A stretch of 6,972 nucleotides of DNA, from NCBI RefSeq assembly GCF_040797585.1, contig NZ_JBFNEO010000154.1:1-6972 (forward strand), in the 5' to 3' direction. The notes beneath the pieces were generated by a model. That model ran no database searches. It saw only the letters and a list, made by a program, of their open reading frames with translations, and was not told the DNA's origin. Source of the stretch: Clostridium_Z sp040797585 (lineage in GTDB: Bacteria > Bacillota > Clostridia > Clostridiales > Clostridiaceae). Shown here in pieces: positions 1 to 6,354 of this stretch (the first letter of the stretch is position 1; each line of letters begins with the position of its first letter). Both the position numbers and the translations under genes were made by a program.

Positions 1-357
1 GTCTATATCCTTATTACTTTCTAAAAAGTCTAATTGAACCTGAAGCCTATTTAAGTAGCATATATCATCAGCATCCATTCTTCCTATATACTCTCCTTTT
101 GCTTCCTTAATACCTTTATTTAAACTTTTTATAAGACCTAAATTTTCTTCATTTATAAAAAACTTAATTCTTCCATCCTTTTTTAGATATTCTGTAATTA
201 AATCTTTTAATTCCTGATTTTTAGGATTATCTAATATTATTATAAATTCAAAATCTCTATAACTTTGATTTAAAATAGATTCTATTGCCTTACTAAGCCA
301 TTGCCTGGTTTCATTATAAGCTGCCATAATTATAGATATTTTGGGATTTCTATTCAT
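1..357 (-). CDS. GT2-family glycosyltransferase, N-terminal part (cut by window edge)
   Basis: This is the first 119 codons of an inverting, GT-A fold glycosyltransferase that should transfer a sugar from a nucleotide donor to the lipid-linked repeat unit on the cytoplasmic side of the membrane. The frame stays open to the window edge, so the C-terminal part is missing. The protein begins MNRNPKISIIMAAYNE, the usual GT2 beta-strand 1 with AAYN at residues 12-15. It then has AIESILNQSYRDFEFIIILDN at 24-44 and the metal/donor-binding motif RMDADD at 93-98. The ATG start is supported by a strong CAGGAGG ribosome binding site 8 bases upstream (366-372). It follows rfbC after 16 bases, and its ribosome binding site abuts the rfbC stop, so the two are surely co-transcribed. 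A rhamnosyltransferase role is tempting because of the neighbour, but nothing in the visible part proves the donor sugar. Family assignment is firm; specificity is unknown. Confidence 0.93.
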   Translation of the reverse strand, partial: MNRNPKISIIMAAYNETRQWLSKAIESILNQSYRDFEFIIILDNPKNQELKDLITEYLKKDGRIKFFINEENLGLIKSLNKGIKEAKGEYIGRMDADDICYLNRLQVQLDFLESNKDID

Positions 358-373
358 GTTATATGCCTCCTGA

Positions 374-931
374 TTAAAAATCTAACTTATATTCTTTAAA
401 CCTTGAAGCCTTTTTATCCTTTTCTGATAATATAACCTCTTCCACCCTATCTAATGGCCACTCTATAGCTACATCCTCATCATTCCATAATATTCCTCCC
501 TCATATTCTGGATGATAAAAGTTTGTGCACTTATATACAAATTCTGCTTCCTCTGAAATTACTAAAAATCCATGAGCAAATCCTTCTGGAACATAGAATT
601 GTCTTTTATTCTCCTCACTTAAATATACTCCATACCACTTTCCATAAGTATTTGAGTTCTTTCTAAGATCTATGGCCACATCATAAACTTCTCCTTTTAT
701 AACTCTAACTAATTTTCCTTGAGAATATTTAGTCTGAAAATGCATTCCTCTAAGTACTCCCTTTTTAGATTTGGAGTGATTATCTTGAACAAATATCATA
801 TCAAGACCAGCTTCCTTAAAAGAGTTATAGTTATAAGTTTCCATAAAGAATCCTCTATCATCACCAAAAACCTTTGGTTCTATAATATAAAGTCCTTCTA
901 TTTCTGTTTCTATAAATTTAAAATTTCCCAT
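374..931 (-). CDS. rfbC: dTDP-4-dehydrorhamnose 3,5-epimerase
   Basis: This cytoplasmic cupin enzyme (RmlC/RfbC) epimerises C3 and C5 of dTDP-4-keto-6-deoxy-glucose to the L-lyxo form, the third step of dTDP-L-rhamnose synthesis. At 185 residues it has the normal full length. Family hallmarks visible are DDRGFFMETY at 24-33, VQDNHSKSKKGVLRGMHFQ at 48-66 with Arg61 and the likely catalytic base His64, the QGKLVRVIKGEVYDVAIDLR stretch at 71-90 with Lys73, PEGFAHGF at 115-122 with His120, FVYKCTNFY at 131-139 with the likely catalytic Tyr133, and LSEKD at 168-172. Residue roles are transferred from characterised family members. The ATG start has an AGAGGAG site 9 bases upstream (941-947), inside the 3' end of wzy. 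Only 3 bases separate it from the wzy stop, which suggests translational coupling. The partner genes rfbA, rfbB and rfbD are not in the window. Identification is confident; all key residues are present. Confidence 0.97.
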   Translation of the reverse strand: MGNFKFIETEIEGLYIIEPKVFGDDRGFFMETYNYNSFKEAGLDMIFVQDNHSKSKKGVLRGMHFQTKYSQGKLVRVIKGEVYDVAIDLRKNSNTYGKWYGVYLSEENKRQFYVPEGFAHGFLVISEEAEFVYKCTNFYHPEYEGGILWNDEDVAIEWPLDRVEEVILSEKDKKASRFKEYKLDF

Positions 932-934
932 TTA

Positions 935-2389
935 TTAATACTCCTCTAAATCAAAATAATTATTATCCTCTATATAAATTAAAGACATTCCTAGTACTAT
1001 CCAGTAAGGAAAATATCCGAATGTATCTGCATTGAATCCACTCATCATAATTCCTGCTATAAGTGTTATAATCAGCATTCCTGTTATATCAAATCTATAT
1101 TTTATAAACTTTATAAAACACTGTATTGTTAAGCTTATCCAAATTCCCAACCATAGTATAAATCCTATAATCCCAAACTCAGCAAAAATTCTAAAATGAA
1201 TTGAAAAGGCTGGTGGCCATGCAGTCTCATTAGGATCTAACCATCTTTGAACTTCCCATGACTTTTTAGCATTATCATCTACATAATTACTTACATTAAA
1301 ACCATATTGTCCTAATCCTACCCCAAATACTGGATTATCTACACCCATTTTAAATGCAGCCTTCCAAAGTCCTAATCTAGCCACATTAGACATATTATTC
1401 TCATCATTTATTGACTCATATACAGCTCCAATGGAAACAGAATCTGCTGTATTAGCATCATACTGTGCTCTTTCTTCAGTAGGACGATTATAGAACACAT
1501 TATTAACTACAATCCCCATAACTATAGCACCTATTATTACAAATGACATGTTAATAATCCCTTGCTTTTTCCTTTTTAATATAAAAGTATAAATTAAAAA
1601 CATAAGTACTTGAAAAACTATCATTACATATCCGATTCTTGATTTTGAAAAGAACATAAGTACTAATATATAAATACTTAATCCTATGAATAAAGTTTTT
1701 TTCTTATTCTCTTTAGTAAATAAATAACTAAATAAAAATGGCAAAGCAAAAGTACTAAACATAGCAAAGTAAGATGCTTCTCCAGATATAGATCTAACCC
1801 CTCTTGGATATAAATCTCCTCTAGTATACATATTAACCCAATAAGATATTTCTTTTAAAATAGGATCAAATATATCTATTCCTACTAGATAAAATATCTC
1901 CATAAATGAATATATTCCACATATAAAAAAGGTTATAGTGACAAATTTTCTTATGTAAGAAGCACCTAACCTATTAATCTTCATAATATAATAAACACAA
2001 TAAGCTGATAAAAAACAGAATCCAAGTACTCCTATTTGTAATATGAATTTTGAAATTCCGCTTCTTCCTTTAAATGTACTACTTAATATATTACTAAAGT
2101 TCACTCCTGAAGATATTACTACCCAAATAAGAAAACCTGCTATAAAATATACTGTTATATTTTTAATCGTAATAATTCTTTTATTTATAAATACTATATC
2201 TATGAATACACATATTATAATAAATATAAATGCGTAGGCACTACCTTGTGCTCCTAATTCTCCCATTAGACCTTTCATATAAGGTAAATTCATAAATGGA
2301 GTAAGAATTATAGCTATTGCTAAAAGAACTTTAAGTAACGAATTCCTTCTATCACCATAATATCCACTATTGTAATTATTTAAATTCAT
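935..2389 (-). CDS. wzy: Wzy-type polysaccharide polymerase (O-antigen ligase/polymerase family)
   Basis: This is a 484-residue polytopic membrane protein with the layout of the O-antigen ligase/polymerase (Wzy_C) superfamily. It would join flipped, lipid-linked repeat units into polymer on the outer face of the membrane. There are about 11-12 hydrophobic segments, starting near residue 19. Family-type signatures are RSISGEASYFA at 199-209, FSKSRIGYV at 247-255, and after residue 300 a large, presumably extracellular loop with ARLGLWKAAFKMGVDNPVFGVGLGQYGF (337-364), the typical R..LW..A...NP.FGVGLG pattern. FAEFGIIGF follows at 402-410. The short N-terminus is rich in Asn and Tyr. The ATG start has a strong AGGAGG site 8 bases upstream (2398-2403). 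The gene is preceded by 258 non-coding bases with a promoter candidate and is followed after 3 bases by rfbC. Co-occurrence with a Wzx flippase favours a polymerase over a ligase. The linkage formed cannot be read from sequence, as these proteins diverge quickly. Confidence 0.88.
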   Translation of the reverse strand: MNLNNYNSGYYGDRRNSLLKVLLAIAIILTPFMNLPYMKGLMGELGAQGSAYAFIFIIICVFIDIVFINKRIITIKNITVYFIAGFLIWVVISSGVNFSNILSSTFKGRSGISKFILQIGVLGFCFLSAYCVYYIMKINRLGASYIRKFVTITFFICGIYSFMEIFYLVGIDIFDPILKEISYWVNMYTRGDLYPRGVRSISGEASYFAMFSTFALPFLFSYLFTKENKKKTLFIGLSIYILVLMFFSKSRIGYVMIVFQVLMFLIYTFILKRKKQGIINMSFVIIGAIVMGIVVNNVFYNRPTEERAQYDANTADSVSIGAVYESINDENNMSNVARLGLWKAAFKMGVDNPVFGVGLGQYGFNVSNYVDDNAKKSWEVQRWLDPNETAWPPAFSIHFRIFAEFGIIGFILWLGIWISLTIQCFIKFIKYRFDITGMLIITLIAGIMMSGFNADTFGYFPYWIVLGMSLIYIEDNNYFDLEEY

Positions 2390-2441
2390 TCAGTTATCCT
2401 CCTATAAGTACATCTTATGTAAGCTCATTTATCTATATAAA

Positions 2442-2450
2442 ATTATATCA
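2442..2450 (-). promoter_or_regulatory. Candidate extended -10 promoter for wzy-rfbC-GT2
   Basis: Reading the minus strand, TGATATAAT (2450-2442) is a perfect extended -10 element: TG, one base, then consensus TATAAT. No good -35 box lies 17 bases upstream (GAAAAT there), which is tolerated at extended -10 promoters. Transcription would start near 2435, giving a leader of about 45 bases to the wzy start. A second, weaker candidate just upstream is TTGTAA (2502-2497), an 18-base spacer, then TATTAT (2478-2473). Such AT-rich DNA yields -10-like matches by chance, so this is a prediction from pattern and position only. Confidence 0.45.
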
Positions 2451-2462
2451 TCCTCACAATAT

Positions 2463-2610
2463 ATATTTTCTTATAATAATAAGCTTAAACTAAATTTTAC
2501 AACTTTTTATTAAGATAATTATATGAAATATAAGATTAAGCCTTCTATAATTCAGAATAAGCTTTTATTCTTTAACTTCATACTTTCTCATAATAATGAC
2601 TTATATTAAA
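2463..2610 (-). repeat. Imperfect direct repeat pair in the pre-wzy gap
   Basis: On the minus strand, 2610-2580 and 2494-2463 align over about 32 columns with roughly 25 identities and one gap. The shared core is ATTATTAT, one purine, AGAAA, one purine, TAT, preceded by TTTA...TAAG. The two variable positions inside the core are G in the upstream copy and A in the downstream copy. The unit does not resemble any repeat family I know. In AT-rich DNA some of this match may be chance, so confidence is low. Confidence 0.25.
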
Positions 2611-2647
2611 CCTCTAAGCTTTACTTATTTTAAAAATTAATAAGATC

Positions 2648-3640
2648 CTATTTTTTATTAAATAAGAAACTTTTTATCTTAAACAAATTTATAGCCAAAG
2701 GATAATTAAAATTTAACATATAAAATCTAAATCTAGTTTTCTTATCCATTTTTCTTATATAATCATTATAGTATTTATTACTCTTAATTTCATTTCTCCA
2801 TGAAGCCCATCTATTATATAATTCCTTATGTATATCTGTAGGATCATTTACTCCCATAACCCTATAATAAAAAGTATGAAGAAACCTTGCCATTTCTATC
2901 TCTTCTTTAAATTCATCATATATACCTTTTGTCTTAAGATATTCACTTAAGTTATCAATAGCATTAAATATTCCATAGACCTTATTATTTAAAACCTTAG
3001 TGATACTTCCTTCCCTTTGTATATAATGTATAAAAGCTTCATCCACTTTAACAACCTTATTCACATTAAGTGCTATCTTTACAAGAGTTATAAAATCTTC
3101 CCCAAGTGATATATCCTCTGGAAAATCAATATGATTTTTTAAAAATATATCTCTTTTAAAAACTTTATTCCAAATACACATATAGGCTTCTTCTGTAAGA
3201 ATTTTTTTTGCATAATCTTTTCCTTTTATATTTTTTACCTTTAAATCCGTAGCATACTCTAGTTTTTCATTATCATAATCATAATAAAAATCACATAGTG
3301 CTATATCTGCCTCTTCTTCTTCCACTCTTTTATATAGGGACTCTAAAGTTTTTGGTTCAATCCAATCATCCCCATCTATAAACATAATATACTTTCCCGT
3401 AGATTTTTTAAGTCCTAAATTCCGAGCAGAAGATACTCCACCATTAGGCTTATTTATCAATTTAATTCTTGTGTCCCTATCTTCATAGGCTCTTACTATT
3501 TTTTCTGTATTATCTTTTGATCCATCATTAACTACTAAGACCTCAAAATTTTGAAAGCCTTGATTTATTATAGAATCTAGACTTCTACTAATATAATTTT
3601 CTATATTATAAGCTGGTATTACGATACTTATATCTATCAT
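2648..3640 (-). CDS. GT2-family glycosyltransferase
   Basis: This is a complete 330-residue, GT-A fold, inverting glycosyltransferase that should add one sugar to the growing lipid-linked repeat unit at the cytoplasmic membrane face. The N-terminal catalytic domain shows VIPAYN at 7-12, VVNDGSKDNT at 36-45 (Asp39, nucleotide binding), GGVSSARNLGL at 67-77 and FIDGDDW at 87-93 (the DXD-type metal site, Asp89/Asp91). Later come IWNKVFKR at 156-163, LGEDF at 179-183, likely holding the catalytic acid pair, and YIQREGSIT at 206-214. This order is typical of capsule/EPS GT2 enzymes of the CpsI/EpsJ kind. The tail is basic, without clear membrane segments. The ATG has GGAGG 6 bases upstream (3647-3651); the stop is TAG. 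It lies 108 bases after the flippase. An A8 run in the coding strand (3202-3209, codons about 144-147) could be slippage-prone, but the frame is intact here. Donor and acceptor are unknown. Confidence 0.95.
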   Translation of the reverse strand: MIDISIVIPAYNIENYISRSLDSIINQGFQNFEVLVVNDGSKDNTEKIVRAYEDRDTRIKLINKPNGGVSSARNLGLKKSTGKYIMFIDGDDWIEPKTLESLYKRVEEEEADIALCDFYYDYDNEKLEYATDLKVKNIKGKDYAKKILTEEAYMCIWNKVFKRDIFLKNHIDFPEDISLGEDFITLVKIALNVNKVVKVDEAFIHYIQREGSITKVLNNKVYGIFNAIDNLSEYLKTKGIYDEFKEEIEMARFLHTFYYRVMGVNDPTDIHKELYNRWASWRNEIKSNKYYNDYIRKMDKKTRFRFYMLNFNYPLAINLFKIKSFLFNKK

Positions 3641-3748
3641 TTATATCCTCCATGATTATAAACTAAGTTCTTTATTAATATGTATTTACCATATATATTA
3701 CATACTTTAGCTAATTACGGTAGACATCTCTTGTCCATTATAATATAT
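3641..3748. other. 108-base non-coding gap between wzx and GT2 gene
   Basis: This short spacer holds the GT2 ribosome binding site GGAGG (3647-3651) and little else. There is a TATAAT match at 3655-3660, but it sits directly against the ribosome binding site, with no -35 element, so it would leave no usable leader. A short stem GACA/TGTC follows the wzx stop without a U-run. I see no convincing promoter or terminator, so read-through from wzx into the GT2 gene is the simplest reading. Confidence 0.55.
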
Positions 3749-5284
3749 CTAAGAAGTTTTTAACTTACTAAATACACTACCTAGTTTTGTTGTTATCAAT
3801 TCTTTGAAGTAAATAAATTCATCGCTTTTTCTATATATGATAACCAAAAATAGATTTATATATAATACATTAAATATACACTTCAATAAAAATCCTGTTC
3901 CATTCATAGCAAAATGTAAAGCTTCCCCTAAAAAATTAGATGATAATAGAATAATAAGGGTTATAGCTATGCCCTTAAAATATTTTATAAAGTAGTCCAT
4001 AGAATTTCTCTTAAAAACTATTCTATAAACTAACACAGGTCTAAGCCAAAATACTATAGCTACGCTACTTATTATAGTTCCTAGTATTATACCTGCAATA
4101 CCAAAATAATGACCTAAAATTAAAGAGGCTACAAGGTTTATTAATGCTTCTAATATAGGAGCAAACCTATCTTGTCTATATATACCTGCTGCTTCCTTAA
4201 ACTTTTCTATACTTGGTCTCATATTAGTTATAAAAAAGCTTATCATCATAAAAATTATTACATACTTATTTAATAATTTTCCAGATCCAAAGAAAACATA
4301 TATAAAATGATCTATGGTGTTATAAATAGATATGGTAACAAAGCATACTAACCAAAAATTAAAGAAAAATATTTTATTAAAAACATTATAAGTTTTATCT
4401 TCATTAGATGAACTTATGAGATTTCCTATACTTGCTATAATTCCATCAAAAAATTTCATAACAAGTGTTGTAAAAAATGTTATTACAAACATATAGTTAC
4501 TATAGTTACCCACACTATCTAAGTTGGTAAAAAACGCCATGAGCATATAATCCGTTCCAAATACTACGAAACTCCCCATCTTATGTAATGATAATGCTTT
4601 AATATTAGAATATATACTCTCTTTAACTTTATCTTCTACTACACCTTTTGTTGATAATATATCTTTAAAGCAATTATTTATAGTCCTATTTATAAAGTAA
4701 TAATATAGAATGTTAAAAATAGTTTCAACACATAAAAAATATATATAAGATGGTGTTAAAAATAGAATTAATATCTGTACTATATTCTTAAGTACCTTAG
4801 CCATACCATCATACTTAGATATTACATATCCCTGTTGATGTACATATAAGAGAGTTAACTTATGTGAAAAAAAGTAACTGAATGATGTGTTTAATAGATA
4901 TATTAGATAACATATTCTTACTAGATCAAGCGCTATATCTCCCTTAACAAATATTCCAAGGAATGGTATGAAGATAACTCCACAGGTTAACATTATTACT
5001 CCAGCTATAGAATACATCTTCTTATATAGATTTAATATTCCATTTATGAGTGGTTTATTATTCTCATTAACTGGCTTATAAAGTGCAAACATGACTGCAC
5101 TTCCAATTCCTAGCTCTGCTAAATTCATAAGGCTTAATATACTACTAAAAAGAGCATTTAGCCCGTTCATATCATCGCCTAGTCTATCTATAAAAACTTT
5201 TTTAGTAATAAATGTTAACATTGATAGAATCACATAAAATATAATATTATACTTTACATTTTTTATAGCCTTTCCTGTTCTCAT
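3749..5284 (-). CDS. wzx: Wzx-type repeat-unit flippase (polysaccharide biosynthesis/MOP superfamily)
   Basis: This 511-residue multi-pass membrane protein of the polysaccharide transporter branch of the MOP superfamily should flip undecaprenyl-linked repeat units across the cytoplasmic membrane. About 12-14 hydrophobic segments run through the whole length, from residues 14-30 onward. Features that I associate with Gram-positive Wzx proteins are NLAELGIGSAVMFALYKPV at 54-72, LLYVHQQGYVISKYDG at 145-160, and FKEAAGIYRQDRFAPILEAL at 362-381, followed by the IAGIILGTIISS helix at 396-407. The length is normal for the family. The ATG start has AAAGGA 7 bases upstream (5292-5297), weaker than the AGGAGG sites nearby. 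It lies 30 bases after the sulfotransferase gene, and that junction carries only the short palindrome TTTCTAGAAA. There is no terminator after the TAG stop. Its presence with wzy defines the locus as Wzx/Wzy-dependent. Family is confident; the glycan transported is inferred from context. Confidence 0.94.
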   Translation of the reverse strand: MRTGKAIKNVKYNIIFYVILSMLTFITKKVFIDRLGDDMNGLNALFSSILSLMNLAELGIGSAVMFALYKPVNENNKPLINGILNLYKKMYSIAGVIMLTCGVIFIPFLGIFVKGDIALDLVRICYLIYLLNTSFSYFFSHKLTLLYVHQQGYVISKYDGMAKVLKNIVQILILFLTPSYIYFLCVETIFNILYYYFINRTINNCFKDILSTKGVVEDKVKESIYSNIKALSLHKMGSFVVFGTDYMLMAFFTNLDSVGNYSNYMFVITFFTTLVMKFFDGIIASIGNLISSSNEDKTYNVFNKIFFFNFWLVCFVTISIYNTIDHFIYVFFGSGKLLNKYVIIFMMISFFITNMRPSIEKFKEAAGIYRQDRFAPILEALINLVASLILGHYFGIAGIILGTIISSVAIVFWLRPVLVYRIVFKRNSMDYFIKYFKGIAITLIILLSSNFLGEALHFAMNGTGFLLKCIFNVLYINLFLVIIYRKSDEFIYFKELITTKLGSVFSKLKTS

Positions 5285-5314
5285 ATTTAAATCCTTTCTA
5301 GAAAACTCTATTTC

Positions 5315-6322
5315 CTATTTTAAATAACAAAATTCTTTTAATTCACTCTCTATCTTCCTAATATCATTTTGTAATTCACTATAATTTTTAAACAAACCAC
5401 AGTTTTTTATAGATATCTCTGGATTTAAAAATTTCTTAGGTCTTGTATGATTGCTTAAATCTAAATTTAAGAAATTCATTATCTTCTCTAAGGTATTGTT
5501 GTAATTATAGATTAAATCCTCAAAGTTTATCCTAATAATTCTTTCATCATCCTTCTCGTAGTTTAAGTGAGCTCTTAAAGTCTTAAACCATTTAATATAA
5601 GTATCTACATTTTCTGAAGGAATCCATCCTTCCTTCCAATATACTTTATTTAATATATATAAGTCTCTTGGATCTCTATCAACTACTATAACCTTAATAT
5701 CACTATAATAGTTCAGATATCTTTTTACATTAAATGGAGATACCAGTTGATCTAATGCAAGATACTTATAATTATTGTCAATCTCACTTAAAAGTTTGTC
5801 TGTATAGTTTCTAGTCTTATCTAAAAAGTCTTCTTTAGGATAAGCTAAACACATAGGACTTTTTTTGGTATATGCAACAAATTCATATTTTCTATTTTTA
5901 TTGAAAATCGAATTTAACTTTCTTTGAATTTTCGATGGGAAAGTATATATCATATAAGCTAATAACTTATTATATCTATAATTATGCTGGTGCCAATATC
6001 CTTGCCATTCCACATCAATTAGACTTTCTATATATTCTTCTGTAATCTCAGAAAACTTGTTATTAAAATATTTGTTATAATCCTTCTCTATATGTCCACA
6101 TAATTTTTTAAATCTATATATTGCCTCATCATTTTTAAGTCTATGAAAATCATCTACTAAATGATGCTGAAGATCTGAAATTCCATCCACTTCATGGCAT
6201 ATAGAAAACTCAAAATCTCCAAGAGAGTTCACATTATCAAATTCTTTAAGTAAATCAGTAATTGCTGATGAACCTGTGCCACCATAACTTGCACATGTTA
6301 CAACCGAAACTTTCTTCCCCAC
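5315..6322 (-). CDS. Sulfotransferase-like P-loop protein (putative polysaccharide O-sulfotransferase)
   Basis: This 335-residue soluble protein has the two nucleotide-binding signatures of PAPS-dependent sulfotransferases. The N-terminal strand and loop VSVVTCASYGGTGSSAITDLL (residues 5-25) match the 5'-phosphosulfate-binding P-loop. IKVIVVDRDPRDLYI (209-223), with Arg216 and Arg219, matches the 3'-phosphate-binding segment, which usually has the form v.RdPRD. It is preceded by ALDQLVSPFNVKRYLNYY (189-206), and NFEDLIYNYNNTLEKIMNFL (266-285) is typical of the C-terminal half. It would move sulfate from PAPS to a sugar hydroxyl of the repeat unit in the cytosol. The loop has Gly15 where classical enzymes have Lys or Arg (PKSGTTW/PRSGT). 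The start is GTG (6322-6320): an in-frame stop lies about 20 bases upstream, and a later start would cut the P-loop. It lies 32 bases after the GT4 gene and 30 before wzx. Family is fairly sure; substrate and activity are inferred. Confidence 0.85.
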   Translation of the reverse strand: MGKKVSVVTCASYGGTGSSAITDLLKEFDNVNSLGDFEFSICHEVDGISDLQHHLVDDFHRLKNDEAIYRFKKLCGHIEKDYNKYFNNKFSEITEEYIESLIDVEWQGYWHQHNYRYNKLLAYMIYTFPSKIQRKLNSIFNKNRKYEFVAYTKKSPMCLAYPKEDFLDKTRNYTDKLLSEIDNNYKYLALDQLVSPFNVKRYLNYYSDIKVIVVDRDPRDLYILNKVYWKEGWIPSENVDTYIKWFKTLRAHLNYEKDDERIIRINFEDLIYNYNNTLEKIMNFLNLDLSNHTRPKKFLNPEISIKNCGLFKNYSELQNDIRKIESELKEFCYLK

Positions 6323-6337
6323 TATTCCACCAACCTT
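6320..6337 (-). promoter_or_regulatory. Weak ribosome binding site and GTG start of the sulfotransferase gene
   Basis: On the minus strand the start region reads AAGG (6337-6334), TT, GGTGG (6331-6327), AATA, then GTG (6322-6320). Neither purine block is ideal: GGTGG has an internal mismatch to anti-Shine-Dalgarno and sits only 4 bases away, while AAGG sits 11 bases away. The other complete genes here use ATG, most with AGGAGG-like sites 6-9 bases off. This supports GTG as the only sensible start and suggests comparatively low translation of this gene. Confidence 0.55.
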
Positions 6338-6354
6338 ATATAATTAATTTCTCT

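Larger units (their letters stand above)
2390..2647. other. 258-base non-coding gap between GT2 gene and wzy
   Basis: This is the longest gene-free stretch in the window. It contains the wzy ribosome binding site and the extended -10 candidate near its wzy end. It also has a small perfect hairpin GAATAA/TTATTC with a 4-base loop (2555-2570, no U-run after it), an imperfect 31/32-base direct repeat (2580-2610 and 2463-2494), and the hexamer AGCTTA four times in the same orientation (minus strand, ending at 2615, 2558, 2480 and 2420). All reading frames are broken by frequent stops, and I recognise no decayed gene or transposase remnant. Its length contrasts with the tight spacing elsewhere and suggests an old recombination joint or a regulatory interval. 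Confidence 0.6.

Noticed and set aside
719..949. Plus-strand open frame of 76 codons
   Set aside because: It lies opposite rfbC, an unmistakable gene with all catalytic residues, and its translation resembles no family.
2043..2237. Plus-strand open frame of 64 codons, hydrophobic
   Set aside because: It is antisense to membrane segments of wzy; the hydrophobic look reflects AT-rich codons read in reverse, and there is no separate ribosome binding site.
2555..2570. Perfect 6-bp hairpin GAATAA/TTATTC as a terminator for the upstream operon
   Set aside because: The stem is nearly all A-T and is not followed by a U-run, so it is unlikely to terminate transcription.
2523..2609. Plus-strand small frame of 28 codons in the pre-wzy gap (MKYKIKPSIIQNK...)
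   Set aside because: There is no ribosome binding site before the ATG and the composition is what chance AT-rich sequence gives; all neighbouring genes run the other way.
3655..3660. TATAAT match before the GT2 gene as a promoter
   Set aside because: It is only 4 bases from the ribosome binding site, so a transcript would start within or after that site, and there is no -35 element.
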